Positions 22,352-34,949 of a stretch of DNA of 64,000 nucleotides are shown here, piece by piece; position 1 is the first letter of the stretch; every line of letters begins with the position of its first letter. The notes beneath the pieces were generated by a model. The model ran no database searches. It was not told the origin of the DNA and worked only from the letters and a program-made list of their open reading frames with translations. The stretch lies in contig JAPEHQ010000001.1 of the NCBI GenBank assembly GCA_027405735.1, positions 6,200,001 to 6,264,000 of the forward strand, written 5' to 3'. The translations under genes were made by a program, and so were the position numbers. Source of the stretch: Mucor racemosus (lineage: Eukaryota; Mucoromycota; Mucoromycetes; Mucorales; Mucoraceae).

Positions 22352-25300
22352 TTAAAAGAATCTTCTTTTAATCCATTTGTAAGATTCAACAACGGCGATG
22401 TAGAATAACACAGAGGCAGCTGTCATTCCCCATTCCCAGGTGATAGGCTTGTGTCTAAAGACTTCAGTATTCAAGACAGGAACATAGAGAGCAACAATCA
22501 ACAAAATAATACCAAACAAGGTAGACCAGTAAAGATACTTATTTTGAGGGCCTCTCAAGGCAGAATAAGACCAAGTAGAATTACGGAGATCACGACAAGT
22601 GAAACCATGAAGCAAGACAATTACAGTCAAAGTAGCGAAAAGAGCACCACGAGCACGGAAAACTTCATCGCAAGAGTCATTATAATGGCCATTACAATCT
22701 TCACCAAGATTACCAGTACCATAACCATAAAGTACAATAATAAAGTTAGCTAAACAGATGACACCAATGGAGAAACCGTAAAAGATGATATCAATTAAAT
22801 TAGATTTGCTGAAAAGACCATCTTTTTCAGAACGAGGGGGTTGAAGCATTTGATCCTTGTGAACAGGTTCAAGACCAAGACTCATAGCAGGAGGGGAACT
22901 AGTCAAAATGTTGTTGAATAAAATTTGGATAGGTGCCATTGGGAATACAGAGCCACCAGATTGATCAATGAAAACCAACCCCAAAAGCAAAGGAGTTAAT
23001 TCAGCAACATTACCAGAAACCATGTGGACAACAAAACGTGCAATGTTACCAAACACACGACGACCTTCTTCGACAGCCTTAACAATGGTAGCAAAGTTAT
23101 CGTCAACAAGTACAATATCAGCAGCTTGTTTAGCTACATCAGAACCATTTTCACCCATAGCAATACCAATATCAGATTCTTTAAGAGAAGGGGAATCGTT
23201 TACACCATCACCAGTCATACCAGCAATCTTCTTGCGACGATGAAGGGCTTCAATCATCTTGACCTTGGTATCAGGACTACAACGAGCAATAACAAGAGGA
23301 AGGTCAGGAAGAGCATCAATTTCCTCTTCAGTCATTTTATCGAAACGTTGAGCTGTCATAACTAAATTATCTTTACCATCACCAATATGAGGTTTAGAAG
23401 CAGCTTTAGCACGGTCATATAATTCTTCATCATCTTCAGAAAGCCCATAAGTAGAAGGAACAATATTAACTTCACGAGCAATAGCAGTTGCAGTAGCGAT
23501 ATGATCTCCAGTAAGCATATGAACTGTGATGCCAGCCAGGTGACATTCATCGACGGCAGCCTTTGATTCTTTACGAGGAGGATCATAAATACCAACAAGA
23601 CCAAGGAAAATCATTTCATGTTCAATAGTTTCACGAACAAATGTATCATGAGCAATAGGACCATGATGTTTAATGCGACGTGTAGCCAAAGCTAAGACAC
23701 GAAGACCACCACGAGCAAGAGAGTCGACCTTGGGAAGAATGGTTTCTTGAAGTTCATCTTGAGTCATTGAACGAACATCACCAGCATCAGACATTTGCAT
23801 ACCAACACAGCTTTCAAGAACACGCTCAGTAGCACCTTTTAAAAAGGCTACATGAGATCCATCAGGAGCACGACAGAGGACAGACATACGCTTAATAGAA
23901 GAATCAAATGGGTATTCGGAAACTAATTTCCAGCCTTCATCAGTTTCCTTGTTAATCAAAGAAGGTTTACCGTTTTGGAGCTTATGAGCAAAGACTTGAA
24001 GGGCAATTTCAGTAGGGTCACCAATACCAGACCACTCTCCAGTTGCTTTATCTTTACGAACTTCACTCATATTACAAAGAGCAGCAGTATTTACCATAGT
24101 TTGAAAACCATAATCCATATTTTCCTTGGTAATGACAGAATTATCAGATTCAGATGACACTTCACCTTCAATTGTGAAACCAAGACCACTAACAGAGTAA
24201 TAGCCAGTGCTAGGTCTCCAAAGACGAGTTAATACCATCTTTGATTGAGTAAGCGTACCAGTTTTATCAGAACAGACATTAGTAACAGCACCCAAAAGTT
24301 CAAGAGCAGCAAGGCGACGAACCAGAGCTTTGCTTTTTGCCATACCATGTACACCAAAAGCTTGAGTAAGAGTAACTACAGCTACAAGCCCTTCAGGAAT
24401 AACCGAGATAGAAGTAGAAATAGCATATAAAATGACATCATTTGTAATTTGGAACTTGGCGGCAGCGAATACAATAATAACAGCAGTGATGGCAATAGCG
24501 AGTAAGACTAAAGCCATGCGATCTAAAGATTTTTGAAGAGGAGTTTTTGTACTGTCACCCGAGTCCAACAAACGTTTAGCAATTTTACCAATTTCAGTTT
24601 GCATACCAGTTGATGTAACAATAGCTTTACCACGACCCTTTGTTAATACAGTACTTGAATAACACATATTGATACGATCGCCAAGAGGAACATCTTCACC
24701 TTGAATAACATCAGATACTTTATTTACAGGCATAGATTCACCAGTTAAAAGTGCTTCATCAACATCCATGTTGAATGATCTAAATGAAAAAAAAGAATTG
24801 TAAGAAACCTTTTTGTGTATATAATATCATCATAAAAAAAAAACTACTTACTCTATAATTCTACAATCTGCACCAACGACATCACCACTCTTTAAAATAA
24901 CAACATCGCCAGGAACTAATTCACGAGTGGGAATAGTCTTTTGATGTCCATCTCGAATAACTTGACTTGTAGGAGAGGCCATTTGACGAAGTGAATCCAT
25001 GGTTTTTTCTGCCTTAAATTCTTGCATAAAACCAACAAAAGCATTAAGGATCATAATAGCACAAATAACGGCACCTTCAATATAATCTTTAAATACAAAG
25101 GAGACAACCTACATAAAAATCAACATGTTAGATAAATATGCATAAATCATCATTAAAAAATAAAAATAAAAAATAGCTTACCATTGCAATCAATAGAATT
25201 AAAACCATAATATTGGTAAATTGTTTAATCAGTAATTTAACTGGACTAACACCACCTTCACCTTCCATTTCATTATATCTTGATTCAGATCTTCTTTCGT

Positions 25301-25621
25301 CAATAACAGATTCAGGCAAACCATCTTGAAGATCAGATTTGAGCAATTGTTGTACGGTATCTAAGTCCATTGTATGATAAGGTGGTCCTTCAACTCTTTC
25401 TGTTTCATCTATACTTTGTCTTCTTCTTTTGACCAAGTTCATTTTATGCATTAATACACTTCTAACTGATTTAGTATCAAAGTCCATTGAACTTGTACCA
25501 GTGGATTGCCTTGTTAATGGTTTTTGTGAATATTTTTCATTGTGTTGAAATTGATATTCTTTCATCTCTTTGTTTTGTGTTTCATCAAACTTGATGGTAG
25601 TTTGTTGCTGTGTTTGTTCTT

Positions 25622-25655
<34 letters not shown>

Positions 25656-25721
25656 GACTTGATGTTGAATTTCATCTTGATTTTGACCTTGATTCTCTTG
25701 ATTTGTTGTATTAGAATTCAT
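22352..25721 (-). CDS. ENA-type (P-type IID) Na+/K+-exporting ATPase
   Basis: Plasma-membrane P-type ATPase that pumps Na+ (and K+) out for salt and alkaline tolerance. Three exons: 25182-25721, 24852-25108, 22352-24779; exactly 1074 residues. Visible: cation-ATPase N-domain (TMDLDTVQQLLKSDLQDGLP), actuator loop with DEALLTGESMPV at about 274-285, SVIPEGLVAVVT in M4 near 394, phosphorylation motif CSDKTGTLTQ with D437, KGA at 580, TGDH at 689-692, and GDGVNDSPSLK at 789, whose SPSLK is typical of fungal ENA pumps. C-terminal membrane helices follow. The N-terminus is disordered and holds an Asn run (residues about 25-35) from a GTT/AAC trinucleotide repeat. It is somewhat longer in the N-terminus than many ENA pumps. 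Sarco/ER Ca2+ or animal Na/K pumps are less likely. Confidence 0.93.
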
Positions 25722-25791
25722 ATAACAATTTCTATTTTATTATTTTTTGATAATAATAATAAAGAACTTTTTCAAAATGTTTCTTATATAC

Positions 25792-25817
25792 TTTTTTTTT
25801 TTTTTTTTTTTTTTTTT
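25792..25817. promoter_or_regulatory. 26-nt poly(dA:dT) tract upstream of the ENA gene
   Basis: Uninterrupted T-run on the + strand, about 70 bp before the ENA start codon. Long poly(dA:dT) tracts often mark nucleosome-poor promoters in fungi; the role here is inferred. Confidence 0.45.
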
Positions 25818-28800
25818 CAATGGAAAAATCCCAGAAAATGTTTCTGATTTCAGAATTTTTTGACAGAAACTTGAGAAAGCATCATTTTTCTATTTAAATG
25901 TCTGAAACTTATCACATGCACACTCCATATCGAGCTATTGATTGGCTAAAATCAAATGCTTCCCTCCTCAAAACCTATTTTTCTATCTAATAACCTAAAT
26001 GCTTCTAAAGTTTCCGTAATAATTTTGACGGAAAAAAGGCATTTTTCCTTCTAAATCAATAATATACCACCTGGTCCTGTTTTTACTTGATTTAGTAAAT
26101 GGGATTATATTCAAATTTAGTAAATGCGATTATATTCAAATTTAGTAGCTAAATATAATTTATCATCGAGTTATAATCTTTCAAGAATTGTTTCGACATG
26201 AAATATCTCAAACTTGGCCCTTTGTTTGCTTTCAAATTTTAGCCATAGACTTTTCATGTCATTTACCATTTTTGGATAAAAGAAAAATGCCGTGATTCAT
26301 AAATTATTATCCGATAATGAAAAAAAGGGCCAATTTGAATGCTACAACTAATATTTTGATCAAAAATAAAATTTGTTTGTTCTTGATATTTGGCACAAAT
26401 AGGATTCAAACAGTAGAATAAAATATTGGAGAATCTTATATCACTTATGAAGTCAGATAAAATCAAAATATTACTTAAATCAATTACATTTTCGCAGAAA
26501 ACCAGAAAATTTATCACGGAAATTTTATTTTTATGAAACAGGTAATTCATGTTATTTTGATTTGAAATAGCATTTAGGCAACTAGTCTATTTTAAGAAAT
26601 TTTTCTATCTGCAACAAAAATATCATTTACAAATGTTGCTCAGCATTTCATACGATGCTGTTGTGATTGTTAAGCAATTTTGATCTGTCTGGTTGCTACG
26701 ACGATAGCGGAGTTACATTGGTTGGTATTATGATGATAGCATAGGAACGTAAAGCATCTGTAAATGATTTGTATAGCTGACTCTTCGTATTAATCTAAGG
26801 CAATGATATACTTTTGTTGCTATGCAATAATTGGGCCAATTCTGCTATATTTGATGATGGTGTTACCTGGAGATGTTTGGCAATGGAATTATTATTGATC
26901 CGAGTCAAGATTTTCTTGGAACCAATGTCAAATTACAAAGGATTGGTTTTGAGTCGTGAGTTGAGATAAAAATAAACTGATGTGTTAATAATGTTTTATG
27001 ACATCTCAGGTACATAACCGGATTTTTTTTTCTTGAATAATGTACCTCAAAGGTAGCATAATTGAATACGTTGATTTCTTTCCTACAATGAATTGGTTGG
27101 TTCGTATTATGGCCATATATCAGATACAAGATTTTTATTTTGAAACTGCCTGATCGATGACCATTCAATCTTGACGGCCAACTTAAAGGAAAGGAGGTTA
27201 TGTATCAAAAGTATTCCACGTTTAATTCGAGGTAAAATATGCGATTTGAGCTGTAGTTTTGCAAAAAGTTTATGCGAAGCGATTTCTAAGCATTTATCTT
27301 AATAAGTACTTGAGATAAGGGATGCCCATTACATCAACATATCAATGAAAATAACGTTGATTTCCGGCTTAGCACCCAATAATAGTCGAGTGTCCAATGG
27401 TGTCTGAAACTACAGCAAAGAAAGTAGCGCAGTTGTTCGGTGTGCCTTTGATCATAGACCTATGGTATTAGATGTCCAAAGAGTACATTGTAGCTCAATT
27501 ACACTTCCAAATCAACATGAATACACTTTATGACTAATATGTGGAAGCTGTATCATCCACAATAGAAATCAAATCGAATGGGGAAAGTTTCATGTAATAT
27601 TCTATCATTTAGTTCCGTTCCACAATTATGTGTTTAGTTTGCATTTTCAGGTTAATTACATACGTAAAGTGATGTAGGCCGAAGCACACGGTGGTCAAGT
27701 AAAATAAAAAGAAGCATAGGAAGGAAACCTAATTTTTTTAAATAAGACTAAATTTGTAAATGAATATAATAAATAAGGCTTTACTGCAAAGCAAAACCAT
27801 AATTGGTGCATGTAATGTTTACAAATCTTTTTTATGTGTTGGGTGTCGTATGGGAGCTATGCCATCATATTATAGTTCGTAGATCTAGAACTTTAAAACG
27901 AATATTTAGTACGTTCATCATTGGATGAGTACATGATGTTCTCATTATTGAATAGCCCAGCGACTAATTTAGTTACTAACAAGATACTTACTTTTAAAAG
28001 TTAGATAAAACAGGATTTCTGTAGTATTCCGAGTTTCTATCATTTCAATAAAATACGTTCTGTTTGACAGCTGTAATTTATGATCCAACTGGTAATTATA
28101 TCTTTATTTTTAATGGGGAATACAATACACCCAATCATTTTTGCATCAAAGCCTTGATTGATTATAAACATTAAACTCATTGAGAATTGAAATTCTAGAA
28201 CTTGATAATATTTGATGATGATGCTTAGTTCAAAGAATTCGAAGAAAGATAGACTTTGCAGTATGGGTTACTGTAACACCATCATCAAACCCGTTCATGG
28301 ATGAAATTGAGCACAAAGAAAATCATACTTGACCCTGTGGAAGCAAGAGAATTCAATGATCATCGATTCAATTTATATCGGTTTGTTCCCAATATTGGTA
28401 TTAATGTTATAATAAATGATCTCACTCCAAGATTAATATAAGTTAATAACCTTTTTACTAGGTGAAATGTAGGCTTACCCGGGAGACTAATTTATCAAAT
28501 TTCCAACGCCCTTTTTAATTTCTCCTGGAAAAGGTTCGTATAATCACATTTCCTTTTTCGAATGATTTTTTTTTTTTTTTTTTTGATTTTGATTTTGATT
28601 TTGCTATAATGTAGATTTGATCAAATTACCTTTTCCCATTTAATTGACTACAGAATTCAGACATATACTGTATATTTTTGTAAAATTGATCCAATAGAAC
28701 GACGAATATCTAATGTTAAGAAAGGTTTCCATTCCAAGCAAATATGTCGTGATTGATAAATAAAACTAACTTTTCTCACAATTCCTTAGAATGCGTCATA

Positions 28801-28902
28801 CAGAAGTTTCTTATATTCTGTCAAAATCCCGCCATTATATCTTGATTTGAAAATACGATTTTTTTTTTTTATTCAATAATAATGTGAGAAAATTAAAAAC
28901 AA
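25818..28902. other. Long gene-free stretch with possible decayed gene
   Basis: No intact gene. Scattered open stretches between 26800 and 28450 look like worn coding sequence; the best is about 28070-28180 (+), reading TAVIYDPTGNYIFIFNGEY, which recalls a kelch blade. Frames are broken throughout. A T-run with (GATTTT)n lies near 28567-28605. Confidence 0.35.
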
Positions 28903-30909
28903 TTAAGCAGAGCTAGGAGGGGGGGGAGGAGGTTGTGTATGATCAGAAGATGGAGGTGGAGGTGGAGGAAGACTATCATCTGATGAAGGTGGTGGGGGAG
29001 GAGGAGCCATACCCTAAAAGTCAGAAAGAAAGTTAGAAATACATTTGAACTAAAAAAAAATTAAAAAACTTACCCATTGATCTGCACCTTGATCTAATGA
29101 AGGTGGAGGAGGAGGGGGTTGTTGTTGCCAAGGGGCTGAACTACCTGGCGGTGCTGGTGGTGGTGCCTGAGATGCATCATAATATCCATAAGATCCATAA
29201 GCGTTATTATAATATCCTCCAGCTTGTGCATTGGGTGCTGAATAGCTATTATTGTATCCACTTGATTGCCAAGGAGCACTACCGCCGCTACTGCTACCAG
29301 GTGGTGTATCTCTTGCAGCAATAGGTGAGGAATAGTTGCTAGTGCTAGCTGTTGACCAAGGTGGAGGTGCGGCGCCACCAGTTCTTGGCTGTTGCCATGG
29401 TGGGGCAGCGGCTCCGCTAGCTCTAGGTTGTTGCCATGGTGCAGAACCACTACTAGTAGGAGGGGCAGCAGATCCACCATACTATATCAAAAAGGAGGTT
29501 AATTTTTCATGTATTCATTGAAAATATATACAAAACTTACAGCACGATTGGCATCAGTACTAGGCACAGATTCTCCCAATTCTGCCATCAAATTCATATA
29601 TTCACTGTCAAGTTGAGAATCACGCTCACGAGCTTGATTGACCATCTCAGGATTATTTCTTTGGTTACAATCACGAGCAATATGGCCCATACCACCACAA
29701 ATATGACAAGTTAAACTAGAAGTAACATTTTGTCTTTCAGGGCATTCATATCTTCTGTGTCCAGATGCACCACAATTTAAACATGTTTGGTTTTCATCAT
29801 CACGCAATGTACCATTCAAAGCTGCCAACTCACGCAATTGATTTCTCTTCAATTCATTTTGACCTTCAGGTACAGAAGCAGATGTTTCGATAACCTTTTC
29901 AATCAATTTGACGGCCTTTCTAACCTTGTCTTCTGTATCTGCTGTAACTAAACAATGCAAATCCTCCTCTTGACCTGCACCGGCAGCTGCATCTGTTCTT
30001 GATTTACCTTCTTTCACAGATCCACGACCACGAATACTGATTTTTGCACCAGATTCTGATTCCATAGTCTTTAACGTATTTCCACGAGGGCCAATGAGTT
30101 GTCCAATAAAGTTGATTTCAGGGAATTCTTTAGCAGGAATATAGACTTTTTCTTGAGTCTTTGTAGGGCGTTTGTAATCAAGAGGAGGTCTAAAGTTGGG
30201 AATAGTCTTTATGGCAGTTTCAATCAATCTATGGCGCTCATCTTCCAATTTCTTTTTGTATCTTGCTTCTCTTGTATTCACACGTTTACCATCTGCATTA
30301 TATATGGGTTCAGGAGAAGGAGATCTATCAACATGTGAGCATTAAATAAACCATTTATGTGTATTTAGCAATAATGAACCTTACCTTTCACGTTCATTTG
30401 GTGTAAAATCATTTGTACGTAACTTTCTATTCACTTCTTCCAATCTAATTTGCACTAAAAAAATATGTAAATGTAATGTTTCTATCTGCAATATAGTGAA
30501 TAAAAATTCTTACAAAGATATTTTTCGGATTGATCTCTGTTAGCCTTTGAAATTGTGGTAGGTAAACCAGGGATAATAACCTTTTGTTGCTCGTCTCCCC
30601 AACGACTCTTACGTTTTCTCTTGGGTGCTGAACTATCAGATGGTGTATTAGCAGAAGGTGAAGCTGATGTACCAGAAGAACGATGTTCTATATATAAACG
30701 CAAATTGTAAATATGTATATTTTAAGATAGTATTGTTGTTTTACCTCTAGGATGATAATCGGGCTCATCTTTTATAGGTCGTTCATTTGAACCATCTCTA
30801 AAACGTCTCTTTGCACCCAAAGGGGTGACATTTGTTCCTAAATAAACACATGAACAACTAACTCAAACATTTAAACCGACGTTCATATCATACCTGTAGG
30901 TTTATACAT
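28903..30909 (-). CDS. MSL5: Branchpoint-binding protein (BBP/SF1, Msl5)
   Basis: Splicing factor that binds the intron branchpoint with U2AF during early spliceosome assembly. Seven exons: 30894-30909, 30745-30837, 30514-30687, 30385-30454, 29541-30324, 29074-29481, 28903-29013; total 551 residues with all phases consistent. Order: KRKRKSRWGDE, the U2AF-binding ULM, near residue 65; the coiled SF1 helix-hairpin segment (YLLQIRLEEVNRKL); KH-QUA2 domain with FPEINFIGQLIGPRGNTLK (GPRG at 196-199); two CCHC zinc knuckles, CLNCGASGHRRYEC (299-312) and CHICGGMGHIARDC (324-337); then a Pro/Gly/Trp-rich tail with repeated APPWQQP units and proline runs. The first exon holds only 16 coding nucleotides, so the start is the least certain part; MYKPTG is chosen because splicing into exon 2 keeps the frame. 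Confidence 0.95.
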
Positions 30910-31489
30910 GATCAATATCCAAAAACAAGTACAAAACGCGACGATAACTCGCTTGTAATATGTTACAACATTTGTTTTTTCGAAATGGATATTAAATAAC
31001 CGCAGTAGCAGTACCCATAGAGCTTGAATCAAGTAAAAAAAGTCACCAGAATCAATGATGAATGGTTTTGGCCACAATAAACCACCTTTTTTGGCAATTG
31101 CCTAAATGCAGAATGACGATAAAACACAATACTAAATTATTAAATGCTATTAAAGCTGAAATAACACACATTAAATTTCGTTGATTTGACAAAACTGGTC
31201 AATATTCGTCCTTGAACACTTCATTTCAACATCTTGCGACCATTTTTAGCGCTCAAAAGCATACCAAATAAATGCTATTGTTTAGTAGATTTCTCTAATG
31301 CATTTCTGCAATTTTTTCAGATAATGATTTCAACCTGAATTAGTCCTTATAATACCTCCCCTGAAACCATGATTTACTTATTTCTAAAAATATATTGTAT
31401 ATACTTTACGGAAAACTTGAAAACACGTAGAATTCGCTGCTTTTTCCTTAAAAACTGAGTCTCACTTTTCATCTCTGCTGTACTTTTTG
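30910..31489. other. BBP upstream region grading into diverged repeat
   Basis: The first ~150 bp are the likely BBP promoter. From about 31380 it aligns with 34850-34940 at clearly lower identity than the block that follows. No gene recognised. Confidence 0.4.
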
Positions 31490-32740
31490 TTTTCACTAAA
31501 TAATACCAAGAAAAATTTATATGAAAATGTACCTGAGATGTTCAACTTTTATTCCAAAATGAGTATCCAGAAATATCCTACTTTTTGCTGTTGGTATTAA
31601 TTTTTCAGTGCTAATGTTTCAGATTTTTTACGCGTATTTCACTGCTAAAGGATTGAAAACTTTGAGGCTTCATATCTCCAGAAAAAATTAAGCTATACTA
31701 ACACTTTTTTATAATAAAACTTACTTGTTTTAAAGCGCTCTATAACATATTTTAATATGAAAAAATTCTGAGCACTTTTATTTTTTTTTCATTTTTTTGG
31801 ACATTTCTATAGTAGGTTTCAGAATATTGGCTAAATTGAACAACATTTTTTTACATTCATGTCATTACGCTCGCTAAGCTCTCTCGGATCCAATTTAGAG
31901 TTTTTCGAAATATTGATTTTCCGTGGAGATATCCTAAAAAATGTGTAAAAAAGGTACCTCCATTTCTAGCTTCCATTTTTCCCTTATATACCCTCATCCC
32001 AAATTCTGAATCTGAAAAAAAAAGTTACAAAAATCCTGTTTTCTCTATGAAAAATGCAGCTAGAAGGTTCAGCAATAGCTTAATCGATAGATAATTTTGT
32101 TGCACATTATTTTAATTTATTATATTTTAAATATGCTTATAAAAAGTGATGTGTATCTTTAAAAAACCTCCAAAATTTCAATTGCATTTTACACAAAATT
32201 TAATGTGAAATGTTTGTCTGAGTTTTATTTAGATAAATGCAGAATTTAAAACTGTACAAAAACTATTTAGTATATTAGGTTGACTTAATTTGCAGTTCAT
32301 GAGCATTTAAACGATTTTGTTTTTTTCATCATTTTTCGTCCATTTTTTAAAATAAATTTTGGAATCCAGTTATCATAAGCTGTAAGCTGTGATATCGACT
32401 ATTATTTTGATTATCTCGATGAAAAATCTATATTTTTGGCCGAAACAAAAAATACAGAGTAGCAATCAATTAGATCTATCTTGTGAATACATAAATTAAG
32501 CCCTGGATAATGAGCTTTAAGTTTTACAAAATAATAAACTAATATTTACAGCTGCAGAAACAAAGGAAAAAATCCCCATCCTTGTGAATATTGATCCAAT
32601 CAATCTCCAATTATACATGCTGGTAGATTTACATATATCCTGCATAAAAATTTATATTTCTACTTTCACAGTTCACTGTGAATTGAGGAAACCATCCGCA
32701 AAACATGATATTTCTGTCCAATAAAACCACGTGTTGTGTC
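31490..32740 (-). repeat. AT-rich body repeat, copy C (near-identical to 34950-36220)
   Basis: Directly repeats the 34.95-36.22 kb block with only a handful of differences, while the sequence on both sides aligns with many more. At 32630-32640 it holds the empty Tc1 target site (ACATATATCC). Confidence 0.85.
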
Positions 32741-33290
32741 GTACATTTTCATGTTTAATAAATAATACTTAAAAAAAAGAATATAATTAAAAGAGAATGA
32801 GTAATGAATTATTTCTTCAACTGTATAATAAAAACAAGATATCATTTATTTAGATATAAAAGTATGGCATTTTATATTGATTTGATATTGAGATCCTAAG
32901 ATGCAATTTAAGTCATTATTAAACCACTAGATCTATTTGATAGTAATCTATGGATATAAATGGATCAATCATGGTTTCATTGTGCTTGCAGAATTTGTGA
33001 GTTACCTTGCTTCAATGCTGCGCTAAATGTGTTTGTTGGATGTTGTTTTGATAGCTACTTGATTGATTAATCGCTGGGATAAAATAGTGTGGTGTCATAA
33101 TTGTGGCCAAAGCGCTCTTGATAATGGCTGGGTTAAACTTAGTACACTAGGATTTTCTTATATCCGATATCAAGACTTTGCATTTCAATGCATGTCGTAA
33201 TCAATAGGTTGTAAGATGTATTGATACTGTAGATGGTGATAAAGTATGGTACATTACTTGGTGGTGGCATACAATATGCATGATGATAAA
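32741..33290 (-). repeat. TGTTG...CAACA family repeat, copy C (reverse)
   Basis: Reverse-complement copy, ending at GGTGGTGGCATACAAT near 33285. Adjoins body copy C in the same relative order as copy B at 13.65-15.66 kb. Confidence 0.75.
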
Positions 33291-33719
33291 TAATAAATTG
33301 ACGGAAGCTACATACCTTTGGGCATTATTTTTAAGCTTTTACATATAAAATGCTTCTTGAGTGAAGAGTGATATGTCTTAAATATTACTGTTCATGCAGT
33401 AATAATTACCCTGAAGTTCATTTTTAAGGATAAGTTAAAGTTGGTGACCGACCAATTTCTAACTGATAATGACTGAAGCAGGAACTAATAGAAATCTAAA
33501 CATGATTAAGGATGTTATTCTCTAATCTCTTTTCAAGTCTTTCTGAAAAATGACTAAATATATTCCATTATGTATGCCTCTATGTTACAAATAGTAATAC
33601 TTTATTTCTTACTACTTACTGGATGAAAACCAAAATCAAAATAAAATATACTGACAGTAGTAGGCTTACAATACAATTTACAATATTAACTTATTGCGTG
33701 CAGAATGTGTCTACTTTTG
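33291..33719. other. Intergenic, no gene recognised
   Basis: Short spacer between the copy C repeat and the outer, diverged end of the large inverted repeat. Confidence 0.3.
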
Positions 33720-33889
33720 TAGAGTCTCTTGTACTTGTGAAATAAGATATTCATAAAAAAATGGATTTCCAAAATAGCACTAAAAATACTGGAGTAGAGA
33801 AAAGAAGAAAACAATTGGTAGTCTTTTGAAAGCCGTGTGTAGAAAGGTAAAACGAAAAAAAAGGGGAGGGGGCGATTAGCTGCGCTTCT

Positions 33890-34012
33890 AGCCCGGCAAA
33901 CACAAGTTCCGAAGAAAATCCGTTTACACGAGTTTCGAACCCACAACCTCTCCGTTTGAACTAGCTGTAAAGCGCATAAGTCTAGCAACTAGGACAAACG
34001 TCCCCTCTATGT
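33890..34012 (-). repeat. tRNA-like SINE head in left arm
   Basis: On the minus strand GAGGGGACGTTTGTCCTAG, CTAGACTTATGCGC and GTTGTGGGTTCGAAACTCG resemble the A box, anticodon arm and B box of a tRNA. The arm pairs poorly, so a SINE head or decayed tRNA is more likely than a working gene. Mirrored at 43868-43960. Confidence 0.45.
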
Positions 34013-34949
34013 TTGCTTTTTTTAATTGCCATCCTTCTACTTATCTGCTATTTTGTTTTTCTGAATTTGTGCAATATTGAGTAATTTGACCATATTTTTT
34101 TTCTTTGGTATATAATACTGCTATTTGCTGAGTATCAGCAGCAATTTGGTTTACAAAAAAATCTTTATTCCTGATCGAAATAAAAAGAGAAATCTGTTAT
34201 TTTTGCCCTATATCATGTAATTATTATGCTAGGTACAATAATGCAAAAGCTGACTTTATTCCACTAGAAAATACAACTGGAGTTTCCAGTGAGCATATAA
34301 TCAATAGATAAAAAATAGCGTTACGTATATATACAAAAATTTAGTAGTAGTAGATAAAGCGTGTATATATATAGTATATAGTAACAAAAATTTTATAATC
34401 TATAAAAGTTACGGTCATTAATGTTGAAAATACCAGATCTCGTCCGATCTCCACAAAAAAAACAATATCTGATAATACAGTAATACAGTATAATATAGTA
34501 TATACAGTATATAATAAAATTGATTTTTAGATTTTTCCCATGTAGAAGCTAAACAATCACACTGTATGATATTTGTGTAATTATTTTCCTTACTAATTAA
34601 TCAATAAAAAAAAATTACAATTTATTTTGTTCGTTCTGTCCTTCACAACCTATTTTGACTTGCTGTAGTACATGAAGAAATTATGCTCGATAAGTTAAAA
34701 TGAATTTTAATGTTAAATTTGAATTTTTAAAAAAATTTCATAGTTTCAATCTTCAAAGTTGGAGCATGCCTTCTTTCTATAACTAACCTCATAATAAACG
34801 TTTTTACGATATACTTTAGACACTACTAAACAGACATGAATTGGTCGCATTATGCTACCTATTCCTAAATTTATTTTATATCTCGCGAAAGACTCAAAAA
34901 CGCGTAAAATTCACTGCTTTTCCCTTGAAAGCTGGGTCTCATTTTTCAT

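Noticed and set aside
22451..24430. Several + strand open frames opposite the ENA gene
   Set aside because: Shadows of a strongly conserved P-type ATPase frame; composition is the mirror of its codons.
29094..29521. Open frames at 29094-29480 (-), 29097-29324 (+) and 29336-29521 (+)
   Set aside because: Off-frame or antisense readings of the Pro/Gly-rich tail exon of BBP.
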